Made by a program: the position numbers and the translations under genes. Below, one piece after another: positions 1 through 10,488 of a DNA stretch of 64,000 bases. Each line of letters begins with the position of its first letter. Within the stretch, counting starts at the first letter, position 1. The stretch comes from Euclidia mi. Taxonomy: Eukaryota; Arthropoda; Insecta; Lepidoptera; Erebidae. The DNA is taken from positions 68,715,251 through 68,779,250 of the forward strand of contig OX123188.2 of NCBI GenBank assembly GCA_944739405.2, read 5' to 3'. The notes under the pieces were generated by a model. That model worked only from the letters and a program-made list of their open reading frames with translations. It did no database searches and was not told the DNA's origin.

Positions 1-24
1 GAGTCTATGTATGTATGTATGTAC
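1..24 (+). mobile_element. 3' tail of an RTE-type LINE
   Basis: The window opens with GAGTCTATG followed by repeated GTAT. The same motif ends the RTE coding fragment near 56290, where it follows the C-terminal codons. I read this as the last bases of a plus-strand RTE copy whose body lies left of the window. Confidence 0.45.
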
Positions 25-960
25 TCCATAGCGTTCGCGTGGTGCTTAGTGGTGCATTGTTGCAAATGCATTGCTTCAGCGTTATATGACCGTTCGCAAT
101 TTCAAACAATTTTATTGAAGAAATTATTGCGTTCGTATATTTAATGTCCATAACAATATTTCTAATCTTTGAGTGATAACATAGATCTTGTGAATTGGTA
201 TTTGTTACTTAAAAGTCAAATAAACAGAGTTGTGGATTTGATTTGTGTAACTACTAAAATGACCACACAACGTAGTCTTACTAAAATTTGAACCTGTATA
301 TAATGTATAGATTTAATATGCATATATTCTTTAAAAAAATTAAATTAATTTATTTTAACTTTGATCCTGATTCATAGTCACAATAAGTAATCATATCGAA
401 CCGCGCTACTAATCAATTTATCATTCTAAGAAAACTGTAGGTACACAAACACATCTAAACAAGTCCGAAGGTTTTCTGCGAAATTCAATATAGATTTTAT
501 TGTTTAATGTTAAACTTCAAATCAACAAGATGATGTTCGTGCAAAGAAAACAATAATAGTTTGACTAAATATACATTGACAGCAAGTACCGCATTTCAGT
601 TTCAAAACTAAGAGGCGTTTTATAAAGGATTTTTCGAGTGAGCGATTTGAGTGTCCTTTCTATACAAACATTTTGCAAAGTGATCCGTACTTATTGGAAA
701 CAACGTGGGGCGATCGTGGGTGAGGGGTGCGAGCTTTTGAACCTACCCGTACTAACATATGGATCTCCACTAGAGATGTACGTAGCTAAGATGTGCGTCT
801 AAAACAGCACATAAAGTTATTACACACTGTTTAATAACGTAGCATCGCTCAGCTCAAGTTACATTTAATGTTCTCCTCCGAAAATGTTCAGCTCTGGTAG
901 ACACAGGCTGAATCTTTGGTAGACATGCAGCCTTACACCAATTCAAAACTACTACCATCA
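25..960. other. AT-rich spacer, no gene seen
   Basis: No coding frame of note, RNA gene or recognised repeat. The sequence is AT-rich with frequent stops in all frames. Confidence 0.6.
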
Positions 961-965
961 GTCTC

Positions 966-1559
966 TGTTTGAAATAGAATTAGTTTTTATTATAAATCAA
1001 ATCGATTATATCGATTAAGTAACATTTTGTTTAGTCTATTGAAAATTTCTGACAATGGTCACACTGAACTGTCAACTTCCCCTTCCGGAAAAAGACGCTT
1101 TGGGTTTTGGGCTAGCTCCGTTTGTAATATTGTAATAAATTGATCGCCTTTTGAATTAACGCGAATTGAATTAACTTGTAAATACTTATAATTGCTGCTT
1201 TGACTTCCGGCAAAGTTTGTGATAAATTGGTGATATATTGAACATTGAACTTTGTAAAACACGTGTGTGAATTCCTGATTGGTGCCGAGGAGAAGGACTA
1301 CGCTGAACTGGACACTGGTATCTATTCGATTCTCTTGTTATTTTGGCCAAAATTATGAGTTAATCTTATAGGTCCACTCAAGAGCAACACCAGGAAATAT
1401 GAGGTAAAATTTTCATGTACCTACTCAATACTTTTACTCACTGTGCAACGCAGTGCATTGTGTCTGGATATATTGTCTATCGTGGTCAGGTTAATGTATT
1501 ACACCTTCCACTGCGCACTTCTGATACATTTTCCTGCCTGGCTACGGTAACTCTAGACA
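966..1559 (+). repeat. 5' LTR of BEL/Pao copy 1
   Basis: 594 bp, starting TGTTTGAAAT and ending ACTCTAGACA. Only the first ~110 bp and the last ~10 bp resemble the LTRs of BEL copy 2; the middle is unrelated. A short reading frame on the minus strand (1059-1262) recurs in the other LTR only because the LTRs are duplicates. Confidence 0.95.
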
Positions 1560-1566
1560 TAATTTT

Positions 1567-1579
1567 TGGTAGCAGAGCG
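1567..1579 (+). promoter_or_regulatory. Primer binding site, initiator tRNA-Met
   Basis: TGGTAGCAGAGC begins 7 bases after the LTR. It is the reverse complement of the 3' end (CTCTGCTA plus CCA) of animal initiator tRNA-Met, whose 5' end AGCAGAG pairs with that acceptor strand. The same site occurs in BEL copy 2. Confidence 0.8.
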
Positions 1580-2277
1580 TAGTTGAAATTTAGCCGCTGT
1601 TGCATTACTGAGTATAAACTTAGATTGGTAGAAGCTTGTATCTTATCACCTTGTGGCTTGTAGACAGTATTGTAGTGTTTGTCAGGTCAGTTATTGTCTA
1701 AAATACATAATATTTAATTGTATAAGTTGACCTAGATAATTTGAAACACATTGTCACACATAACCTCAATCAGTAATTGTTTGATTTAAATTGTTGAAAT
1801 CTAGCATAGATTTGTTGCTGTTACTATTAATAAGTCACTTTGATTGGATACATATCAGTTATATGTATCAATTGATTTAGTTTATTGCATATATTGATAT
1901 ATTAAGTTTGAAACTCACATTGCTAAACCTTGTTATAATATATAGATAATATTGTTAGGTAACACATATTCTGTGCTTACTTACTATTGTATATCTCAAA
2001 TAACACAGCCAGTCTGTCTGTTGTAAGTAATTAGTTAATTTATTTGAATATTTAACTTTAATTAACTTATTTGAGGTTTCAACTTTTGATAGCTTTGACT
2101 TTGTTTTGTGACAATATATATTAAAACTATTAATTTTGTTGGGCAGTAAATACCTGCCACTTGCTTGTACCAGCAGTAAACAGGCTAATACTTTGTTGGT
2201 TTCAAAGAATTAACAAATATTAAGTTTTGATTGTTAATTTTATTTAACGCTTGTCCGGGCTCTTTTGAATTTTGATT

Positions 2278-3903
2278 ATGTCAGCTATCAAGGACTTGCG
2301 TGCGGCTGCTGGTGCTATTGCATCAGATTTGCGCTGGTTTGCCTCGGCCAGTGCCTTAGTGAACCGGCATGATCGCCAGCAGGCCTTACTACAAAGGTAC
2401 GAGCGGATCGATGATCGCCTGGCAAGTGTGGAACAGCAGTTCCGCACTTTCAGCGCTTGCTGTCTCGAAGTGTCAGTTATTGACTTTACCGCTGACCAGC
2501 GAAATAGAGTCAGTGAGGATTATGCCCAGATTTTGGATCTCTATGATGCTGTCTCCAACTGTGCAAGACAGTTAATTGCCGAGAGGGACGGGCAACTGTT
2601 GTTGAAGCAGGAGCTTCCTAGGCCAGCACCGGGACTGGTGAGTAGGCTTCCCACATTGGACCTCCTGCATTTTGATGGCTGCCTAGGAAACTACCTGGGC
2701 TTCGTTAATTTGTTTGACAGCCTGGTCAATGACAGGGCTGACCTTCGGCCGGCACAAAAATTGGCCTATTTGATGTCGGTTCTGGATGGGGAGGCCAAGG
2801 GCCTCATCCTGCAACTGCCCGTGTCTGACGATGCGTACCAGACGGCTCGGGACTTAATTACCCGTAGGTACCATAATAAGCGTGGCCTCGCCGACACGCA
2901 TATCGAGCAGATTTTGGGTTTGCCGACGCTCACCCGGGTCTCTGGGTTGCGCACCCAACTTTTGAACCCGCTTTTGGTGGCCATCAACGCACTTAAGTGC
3001 CTTGACCTGCCCGTGGACCAATGGTCCTATCTATTGGTGCACATTGTCCTGAAAAAGCTGCCTGCCAACCTGAGGTCGCGTTTTGAACAGCGCTTTGGTG
3101 GGGATAGCGCGACCCATCTGCCCCCCTTTGCTGACCTGGAGAGGTTCCTGGAGGATGAGTGCCGGGTCTTGGACAACTCCGGTGGTGACACGCCGGCTAA
3201 GACGCAGCCGCCCAAGGTCAAGGAGCAGGCTCGCGTTCACACCCGAGCCAATGTTGACCGGCACCCTCCTCGCTTTGCGGTCACGCAGAGCCCAGCGGAG
3301 TGCTCCTACTGCAAGGTCACGGGGCACAGAACGGCCAGTTGTAGGGCATTCTTGGACCTGCATGTCGCCTCTCGTAGGCGCATCGCGAATGCCCGCCGCC
3401 TTTGCTTCTCTTGTTTGGGGTCCCACTACCAGCGAGACTGCCCAAACTCTCGCCGCTGTCCTCACTATGGAGGACAGCATTTGGACATTCTCTGTATGAA
3501 TGCCAGAGAGGTTGGCCGCTTGTCCAACCAGCCGACGCCGCGCACGGGCGGGTGTTTTGAAGGTGGCAGCCGAGGCTCACCGGCGCGTAGCCGAGAGTCG
3601 CCTCGCTCAATTGATCGCCACTCGCCCCGCTTGGAGAACCGTAGCGTGCGCACGCCTCCTCTCTCTCGCGCACCTGAATGTGCTGTACAGCGTCACCAGC
3701 ACCATGACTGCTGCCCCAGGTATTCCCCTCCTTTAGCGGAGCGTCCCCGCCTTGACTTGCGCCCACCTCGTTTTGGGCGGGTGCGTCATTATGACCCCCC
3801 ACAGATGGCGCACGGATCGAGTCATCGCGCTTTTGAGGACTTCAAGCCGCACCCTCATTTTGACTTGCCAGGTCCTGGCCAACGGTCGCCGCCCAGGCAA
3901 TAA
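2278..3903 (+). CDS. gag: BEL/Pao Gag (copy 1)
   Basis: Nucleocapsid/capsid precursor of the element, about 541 residues from the ATG at 2278. The open frame extends two codons upstream, but the homologous ATG is also present in copy 2. The N-terminal ~300 residues are the helical capsid-like part typical of BEL/Pao. Three zinc knuckles follow near residues 342, 376 and 394: CX2CX4HX4C, then two of CX2CX3HX4C type. In the third knuckle the second Cys is Tyr here, while copy 2 keeps Cys, so this one is probably impaired. The C-terminal ~120 residues are rich in Arg, Pro and Ser. The frame ends in TAA at 3901 followed at once by TAG, and pol continues in the same frame. Confidence 0.9.
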   Translation: MSAIKDLRAAAGAIASDLRWFASASALVNRHDRQQALLQRYERIDDRLASVEQQFRTFSACCLEVSVIDFTADQRNRVSEDYAQILDLYDAVSNCARQLIAERDGQLLLKQELPRPAPGLVSRLPTLDLLHFDGCLGNYLGFVNLFDSLVNDRADLRPAQKLAYLMSVLDGEAKGLILQLPVSDDAYQTARDLITRRYHNKRGLADTHIEQILGLPTLTRVSGLRTQLLNPLLVAINALKCLDLPVDQWSYLLVHIVLKKLPANLRSRFEQRFGGDSATHLPPFADLERFLEDECRVLDNSGGDTPAKTQPPKVKEQARVHTRANVDRHPPRFAVTQSPAECSYCKVTGHRTASCRAFLDLHVASRRRIANARRLCFSCLGSHYQRDCPNSRRCPHYGGQHLDILCMNAREVGRLSNQPTPRTGGCFEGGSRGSPARSRESPRSIDRHSPRLENRSVRTPPLSRAPECAVQRHQHHDCCPRYSPPLAERPRLDLRPPRFGRVRHYDPPQMAHGSSHRAFEDFKPHPHFDLPGPGQRSPPRQ

Positions 3904-3906
3904 TAG
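3901..3906 (+). promoter_or_regulatory. In-frame gag/pol stop pair (TAA TAG), possible readthrough site
   Basis: Gag ends CAA TAA TAG and pol begins with the next codon in the same frame. At the matching place copy 2 has CAA CAA TAG. The TAG is therefore shared, and the extra TAA is a single C-to-T change private to this copy. A same-frame junction argues for stop readthrough or reinitiation rather than frameshifting. Confidence 0.55.
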
Positions 3907-6900
3907 GTGATTGGCCCCTGCCCTATAACTCCAACCTCCCCCATTGAGACCGTTATCCTACCAACGGTTGCTGTTAGGGTCTGGGGACCCACGGGGCCCT
4001 CTGTTGTTGTCCGTGCTATATTGGACACAGGTTCACAAGGTTGCATTGTTTCCACATATTTGGTAGGGCAGGTTAAATTAAATATGGGCTCTTTTCCACA
4101 TTGTATACGAGGCATAGGTGACGTCGCCTCTAATGTTGAAGGGCAAGTTAAGGTTTTGTTTGGCCCTGTTGAATCTTCACACCCGAGGATTAAAACCTCG
4201 GCTATTGTGCTGAAGAATATTTTGGGTATGCATCCACAGAAGCAGCTACCTGCTGCTGTGGTGAATTTGACAGCGGGATTGGAACTGGCGGACCCCAAAT
4301 TTGACACACCGGGACAAATCGACTTGTTGATTGGCTCTGATGTCCTCGGTGGAATTTTGATTGGTGGGAAACGGGTCTTGGTGCCAAATGGTTTGACTGC
4401 CATCCCGACAATATTTGGATTTGCTTTGATGGGACCTATACCTAGGGATCCCCCTCCACCCGAACTTGATAATTTGTTGGCTGTAGGCTCTGCTCTCTCT
4501 GATGCGGTTCAGAGGTTTTGGGAAGTAGAGGAGCCCCCTGAAGTTGCCCGTTTGAATCCAGAACATGAGGAGTGCGAGCTGTTCTTCCAGAATAACACTA
4601 GTGGACTCCGTTCTGGTCGGATTATTACGAGGCTACCCTTCCTGTCTGTTCGGCCTCCGCTTGGTGAGTCACGACCTTTAGCCAAAAAGAGATTGTTGGC
4701 TATGGAGCGTCGCATGGGTCGTGATCCGGAGCTCAGTCAGAAGTACATTGAGTTCATGAGAGAATATGAACAAATGGGACACATGTCTGTGTCAAATTTG
4801 GATTGGCGTTCGGTGGAGCACTATTTTCTCCCGCATCATGCGGTATTGAAGCCATCGACTGGCAAGCTGCGCACAGTATTTGATGGTTCTGCGCAGACTT
4901 CAACAGGCGTATCCTTGAACCAGTGCTTGCATTCTGGTCCCAAGTTGGTCAAGGACTTTTGTGACGTCATCACCAGCTTCCGACGACATCATGTTGTCTT
5001 TGTGGCCGACATAAAAATGATGTTCAGGCAGACTATTATCCACCCTGATGACCGTCGCTTCCAGCTGATCTTTTGGAGAGAGTCTCCTCGTGATCCCATG
5101 GTCGTCTACGAGCTCAATACTAATACGTACGGGTTAAGGTCAAGCCCCTACTTGGCAATACGTTCTCTTTGGGAGCTGCAGACCGCGAAGGCTTACGTTT
5201 CCCACGAGCCTCCGCCATCTTGAAGGACGATATTTACGTCGATGACATTTGCGCGGGCGCCTCCACAGCGGACGAGGCGATCCTCCTGCGGGACGAATTG
5301 ATAGGTATTTTGGCCTCCGCTGGTTATGAGTTGCGCAAATGGATTTCCAACTCACCAGCGCTTTTGGAAGGCTTGCCAGAGGATCATCAGCAGGATCCAC
5401 ATTTGTTTGAGATTGTTGACAACCCCGCCATGATGGCTGTTCTCGGCGTTCAGTACAGACCAGTCCAAGACATCTTTACGTATAACGTAGACTTGAAATT
5501 GCCTTGTTCTTGGACTAAACGTCTCGTGTTGTCTACTGTCGCCAGAACGTTTGATCCGAACGGTTGGATCTGTCCAATTATATTTTGGGCAAAATGCTTC
5601 TTGCAGAAGCTTTGGACAGCAGGATTGATCTGGGACGAACCTCTGCACGGCACTTTTGTTGAGGAATGGACCTCCTTTGTATCCTCACTTCTTGCCGTTA
5701 ACGAGATCTCCTTGCCACGTCCCATCCTTCCTCCCGGGAAGTACAAGGCCACCCTTCACGGGTTTTGTGACGCCTCGGAACGTGGTCACGCGGCCATGGT
5801 GTACTTGCGCACAGTTAGTCCCTCAGGTCAGGTGAGAGTTTCCCTGATCATGGCGAAGAGCAAGGTAGCAACCCTTCGGACATCTTTGACCATTCCGAAA
5901 TTGGAGCTCTCGGGAGCAGCACTACTTGTACGCTTATTGAACCACGTGTCTAACACTTTGGGTAAAAGCATTTGTATTAATGGGACTTACGCCTGGACAG
6001 ACAGCCAAATTGTTCTTTGTTGGTTGAAGGCTTCTGTCCACACCTTGGAGGTATTTGTCGCTAATCGCGTTCCCCAAATCCAGAAATCCGAAGTCAAACT
6101 TGTTTGGAGACACGTGCCAGGTGAGCTCAACCCCGCTGATTGTGCCTCGCGCGGATGCTTGACGCCTAGTTTGATAGGTCATTCGCTGTGGTGGGGTCCT
6201 GAATGGTTGAGTCGACCAGAAATTGATTGGCCTCGATCGCCAGATTTGAATACTTGTAATTTGCCGGGTCTACGAATACTCGCTCTTGAGAAGGTAGAAT
6301 GCGCCTTCGACCCCGATTTTTTGTTGAATCGTTACAGCTCCCTCGACAAGTTGTTAGGTGTTACTGCTTGGAAAAAGCGTTTTGTTTTTAACTTTAGGCA
6401 CCCACAACAGAAACGTCTGACACCCTTTCTCTCACCACAGGAACGACAGGAATCCCTCACCTTTTGGGTTCGTTCTGTGCAATTGGCGCATTTTGAGAAG
6501 GAGATTGCTATCCTCAAGTCGGGGAAATCGAAATTATCGGGAGCTGTATCTAAATTGAATCCCTTTTTGGACGAAACGGGTCTCTTGCGCGTTGGAGAGA
6601 ACGCCAACCTTCCTTACGGGGCACGTCACCCCTTTTGTTACCCAAAGACGGTCATTTGGTACGCTTGTTGGTAACTGACCGTCACCTTAAAAATTCGCAT
6701 GCTGGTTGTAATGCGCTCTTGGCCATTTTGCAACGCGAGTTTTGGATCTTGTCTGCCCGAAGAATTATTCAGAGTGTAGTCTTTCGCTGCATCCCTTGCT
6801 ATAAGCTCAAGACCATGCAGCTGTTGATGGGGGACTTACCGGCAGATCGCGTAACTGAAAGCAGGACGTTTGACGGTGTTGGCACGGACTTCGCTGGTCC

Positions 6901-7777
6901 CTTCTTGGTGAAAACGTCGACACTTCGAAACAGCAAGACTGTCAAGGCCTACTTGTGTGTTTTTGTTTGTCTTTCCACAAAGGCCGTACACTTGGAACTG
7001 GTCTCCACGCTTACGACCGAGGCGTTTGTAGCCACATTTGACAGATTTGTATCCCGCAGAGGGCTGCCTTCCTTGATCCGTTCTGACTGCGGCACTAATT
7101 TCAAGGGCACGTATAATTATCTGAATGATGTTGTTAATTTTCTTGAAACCAACAAGGCTGATATAGGTGATAGGCTTGCCCGATGTGGGATAAATTGGTT
7201 GTTTTCCCCACCAAATTGTCCACACTGGGGTGGTATATTTGAGGCCGCTGTAAAATCGGCCAAAACACACTTGCGCAGGACAATCGGTGAATCTGTCCTT
7301 ACATTTGAGGAACTCGCAACTGTGTTTTGTAAGATTGAGGCCGTTTTGAACTCTCGGCCATTGTGCCCGATCTCCTCAGATCCGAATGATTTGGAGGCCC
7401 TTACGCCGGGCCATTTTTTGATTGGTCGCCCACTTGTCGCCTTGCCTGAGTACCCCTATATTGATACGAGACCTGGTCGTCTCTCGCGTTTTGAATTGGT
7501 ACGCCAGATTACTCAGAGCTTTTGGAAACGCTGGAATTTGGAATATTTGCACATACTCCAGCAACGCGTTAAGTGGACCGACAAGACCGATCCACCCAAG
7601 ATTGGTGACCTCGTTTTGATCAAGGAGGCTAACCTTCCGCCACTCAGATGGCGCAGGGGGCGCATTCTTCGTTTGGTTACTGGGGCTGATGGAGTTCCCC
7701 GATTTGCTGAGTTCTTGGTGGACGGTTCGATTCTGAGGAGAGCGGTTGCAACATTGTCACGTCTACCAACTGATTAG
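3907..7777 (+). pseudogene. pol: BEL/Pao Pol, two frameshifts (copy 1)
   Basis: Polyprotein for replication and integration of the element. Domains in order: aspartic protease with DTGSQG near 4024; reverse transcriptase with the YVDD box near 5235; RNase H with the DAS motif near 5770 and a TDSQ motif near 6000; integrase with an H2C2 zinc-binding region near 6690-6800 and a DDE core (Asp near 6885, Asp near 7085, Glu near 7240); then a C-terminal WKRW-containing domain from about 7520. Compared with copy 2 there is a 1-base deletion near 5177, another near 6631, a 9-base in-frame loss near 6597 and a 6-base in-frame loss near 6812. The first deletion moves the frame before the YVDD box, so no active RT is expected. 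The stretch after the stop pair has no early ATG. Confidence 0.92.
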
Positions 7778-7796
7778 CGGACCGGTAGGCCGGTCC

Positions 7797-7808
7797 GGGG
7801 CGGGTGGA
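7797..7808 (+). promoter_or_regulatory. Polypurine tract
   Basis: GGGGCGGGTGGA lies immediately before the 3' LTR and is identical in copy 2. It is the expected primer for plus-strand DNA synthesis. Confidence 0.8.
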
Positions 7809-8401
7809 TGTTTGAAATAGAATTAGTTTTTATTATAAGTCAAATCGATTATATCGATTAAGTAACATTTTGTTTGTCTATTGAAAATTTCTGACAATGT
7901 TCACACTGAACTGTCAACTTCCCCTTCCGGAAAAAGACGCTTTGGGTTTTGGGCTAGCTCCGTTTGTAATATTTTAATAAATTGATCGCCTTTTGAATTA
8001 ACGCGAATTGAATTAACTTGTAAATATATATAATTGCCGCTTTGACTTCCGGCAAAGTTTGTGATAAATTGGTGATATATTGAACATTGAACTTTGTAAA
8101 ACAAGTGTGTGAATTCCTGATTGGTGCCGAGGAGAAGGACTACGCTGAACTGGACCCTGGTATCTATTCGATTCTCATGTTATTTTGGCCAAAATTATGA
8201 GTTAATCTTATAGGTCCACTCAAGAGCAACACCAGGAAATATGAGGTAAAATTTTCATGTACCTACTCAATACTTTTACTCACTGTGCAACGCAGTGCAT
8301 TGTGTCTGGATATATTGTCTATCGTGGTCAGGTAGATGTATTACACCTTCCACTGCGCACTTCTGATACATTTTCCTGCCTGGGTACGGTAACTCTAGAC
8401 A
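7809..8401 (+). repeat. 3' LTR of BEL/Pao copy 1
   Basis: 593 bp, same termini as the 5' LTR, followed by the TSD GTCTC at 8402-8406. About 12 substitutions and one indel separate it from the 5' LTR by eye. Confidence 0.95.
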
Positions 8402-8665
8402 GTCTCTGTCCACTCACCACATAATACTATCACTAATAATTCCCTTACTTAGCTACTTCTGCTATCTTCACTCTGCTTTCATCCTCACTTGCCAACTTTT
8501 TCATTGTAAATGTAAAAATAATGGCATAATAATTCACCGCTTTAAAATGATATATGACTTCGCAAGTCGCAGTTACCGAAATAAGATTTCAGATTGTAGC
8601 AAAAGTAAGTGTGTAAGTATTTGTGAATTCAATAAAAAGGAAAGACGATGTTGGTAGAGTTCCTA

Positions 8666-8873
8666 TCTTAATATATAAAATCCTTGCGTTACTGACTGAC
8701 TGACAGACACGCTACAGCCGAAACTATTGGGCGCAGGAAGCTGAAACTTGGCATGTATGTTCCTTGGGGGCCGTAGGGGTGCACTAAGAAGGGATATCCC
8801 GAAATTCCCACGGGGTCGGCCAAAACGGGTAAATTTAAAAACAAATGCAGGCGTAGCTGCTGGCGTCCTCTAG
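8666..8873 (+). mobile_element. Non-autonomous Helitron-like element
   Basis: Starts TCTTAATATATAAAATCC after an A (8665) and ends in CTAG before a T (8874), matching the Helitron rule of 5'-TC, 3'-CTRR and A/T target. A GC-rich stem (GCAG...CTGC) lies just before the 3' end. Minus-strand relatives are at 28628-28834 and 29009-29391. At 208 bp it encodes nothing. A MITE of another type cannot be excluded. Confidence 0.55.
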
Positions 8874-8927
8874 TAAGTTATAATTGATAAACAAGTAAAG
8901 TATATTCAGTTGGTTTCATATGGATAA

Positions 8928-9481
8928 TGTATATTTAATATATACAATTTACTTACCTAAATAGTTTGCCAGTTCAGACAGTATGCATTCATAACAAATA
9001 AAATTTTTAGATTTTGCTTAACAAAAACCCGATTTTCAGGCCCGTATTGAAATAGAACAGAGTGGTGACATGTTATCATATCACATTATTATGAAGAAAA
9101 ATACTATCCCAGTCAGGGCTTTGAATAACTTTAAAAAATTGGTATTGCGTAAAAATTGGTATATATACGTTATGCTTGGTAACAATAGTTGGCCACTTAC
9201 CGGTAAACACCTACCGGTGGCCTTTTACCGGTAAACTGACTTACCAATGGTTTTATCGGTAAATAGTAACGTTACCAAATGGATACTATAAGTAGCGTTA
9301 ATTATTTTTTGTTTCTGTCTTTTGTTTTCTTACGACACATGCACATTGATTATTAGTGCCTCTATTATTCGCGTCGTGACGGACGATACCAAAGAACACC
9401 ACTGGAGCTAAATATTTCACTAAACTGTGTAACGCGCGAAATAAGTATTGATACTTTTAACGTTAATTTTAACATTATTAA
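8928..9481 (+). repeat. Left arm of a long inverted repeat
   Basis: About 554 bp that recurs inverted at 15241-15838 with few mismatches by eye. This arm lacks a ~40 bp stretch between about 9145 and 9175 that the right arm keeps. It carries palindromes TTACCGGTAA at 9197-9206 and 9225-9234, and repeated GTTACC motifs. It stops abruptly at 9481, where the right arm continues. Confidence 0.85.
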
Positions 9482-9604
9482 AGACCCACTAAAACTACTG
9501 TTAGTAAAATAACATTGGATTAGGTTGGTATAGGCTGGCGCGCGTCTCTATAAAACAAAGTGTTGATATAGGTATTTTAATAGATTACCAAATATTTTTT
9601 AAAT

Positions 9605-9890
9605 TAACTGTACGGTTGTGGCGTAGTGGTTTAAGCGGCCGCCTCGCTGCTTGACACTGCGCCGAGTGTTGTGGGTTCGATTCCCACACGAGACAAAACT
9701 TTGTGTGATCCGTAAATTCTTGTTTCGAGTCTGGGTGTTCATTGCCTCCGTTGGTTGTATGTTTGTAAAGTCCCCCGCGACACAGGATTTAAGCCTAGTG
9801 CTGAAGTTGTCTTCTATGGGAAAAAAATATCGGCTTAAATGCGAATTTTGTATAAACAGAAACGGACGTATAAAATGTTGAAGACAAAGA
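9605..9890 (+). mobile_element. tRNA-derived SINE (family S2)
   Basis: A tRNA-like head has box A TGGCGTAGTGG near 9614 and box B GGGTTCGATTCC near 9672, followed by an unrelated ~200 bp body. Minus-strand frames across it are by-products. The head alone recurs at 55822-55857, joined to an RTE LINE. Confidence 0.75.
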
Positions 9891-10212
9891 CGAACCAAGC
9901 GGTTGTTTTGTAAGCAACAGTTTCACTATTTATTATTCCTGTATTCGCTTCCCGCGGTTAGTCCCGCCATGAGTTTTATTTAAAAACGATGTTGACGTCG
10001 ACAGGGTTTCATAGTCTAATGAGATTCAGTTCTCTCTCCCAGTTTGCTTTCTTCTCGCTTTGTCGTCGATGTTACAAGTGGGTCAGCTTGTTGTCTTTTT
10101 CCATTTACTTGTATTGTTCGCAGTAGTTTATTTATTTATTTATGCTTTATTGTACACCAGAAATATTACATAAGACATCATACAATATAAGCGAAGTACA
10201 ATGGGCGGCCTT

Positions 10213-10227
10213 ATCGCTTATAGCGAT
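10213..10227 (-). promoter_or_regulatory. Conserved 3' UTR stem-loop of LINE A
   Basis: On the minus strand ATCGCT-ATA-AGCGAT forms a perfect 6-bp stem, flanked by GAG and AAGGCCGCC. The homologous hairpins at 43656-43671 and 50040-50054 keep the pairing with different bases. This is the likely recognition element for the family's own reverse transcriptase. Confidence 0.7.
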
Positions 10228-10488
10228 CTCTACCAGGCAACCTTTGGATGGAAATATTATTGGTCGGAAAATAGCGGTAGTTGTAGGTGTAACAGTCATA
10301 ATACTTAGAATACATAGATATCTCTAAACACATACATATATACCTATTCATATACTCTATTCTATATACCTACATACAAATACATATATACATAAGCATA
10401 CAAAACATAAATATATAAAGGACATAATTATACACACATGAACTATAGCAATGCCTCAATTATAGAATATTTTAGAATGGACTGTAAA

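Larger units (their letters stand above)
966..8401 (+). mobile_element. BEL/Pao LTR retrotransposon, copy 1
   Basis: Complete element with TG...CA LTRs at 966-1559 and 7809-8401, bounded by a perfect 5-bp TSD, GTCTC, at 961-965 and 8402-8406. Order: LTR, initiator tRNA-Met primer site, gag, in-frame stops, pol (protease, RT, RNase H, integrase, C-terminal domain), polypurine tract, LTR. That domain order and the protein motifs place it in BEL/Pao. By eye the LTRs differ at about 12 bases plus one single-base indel, roughly 2%, so the insertion is fairly young. No envelope-like gene follows pol. Pol is broken by two frameshifts, so this copy should not be autonomous. Confidence 0.95.

Noticed and set aside
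1059..1262. A 67-codon minus frame, repeated at 7901-8104
   Set aside because: Inside the LTRs of BEL copy 1. The same duplication effect explains it.
7778..7808. An envelope gene in BEL copy 1
   Set aside because: Pol is followed directly by the polypurine tract and LTR; there is no room for env.
9672..9690. True tRNA genes at the GGGTTCGA-type box B sites
   Set aside because: Heads at 9605, 48255, 51767, 52317 and 60305 continue into SINE bodies and do not form proper acceptor stems, so they are SINEs.
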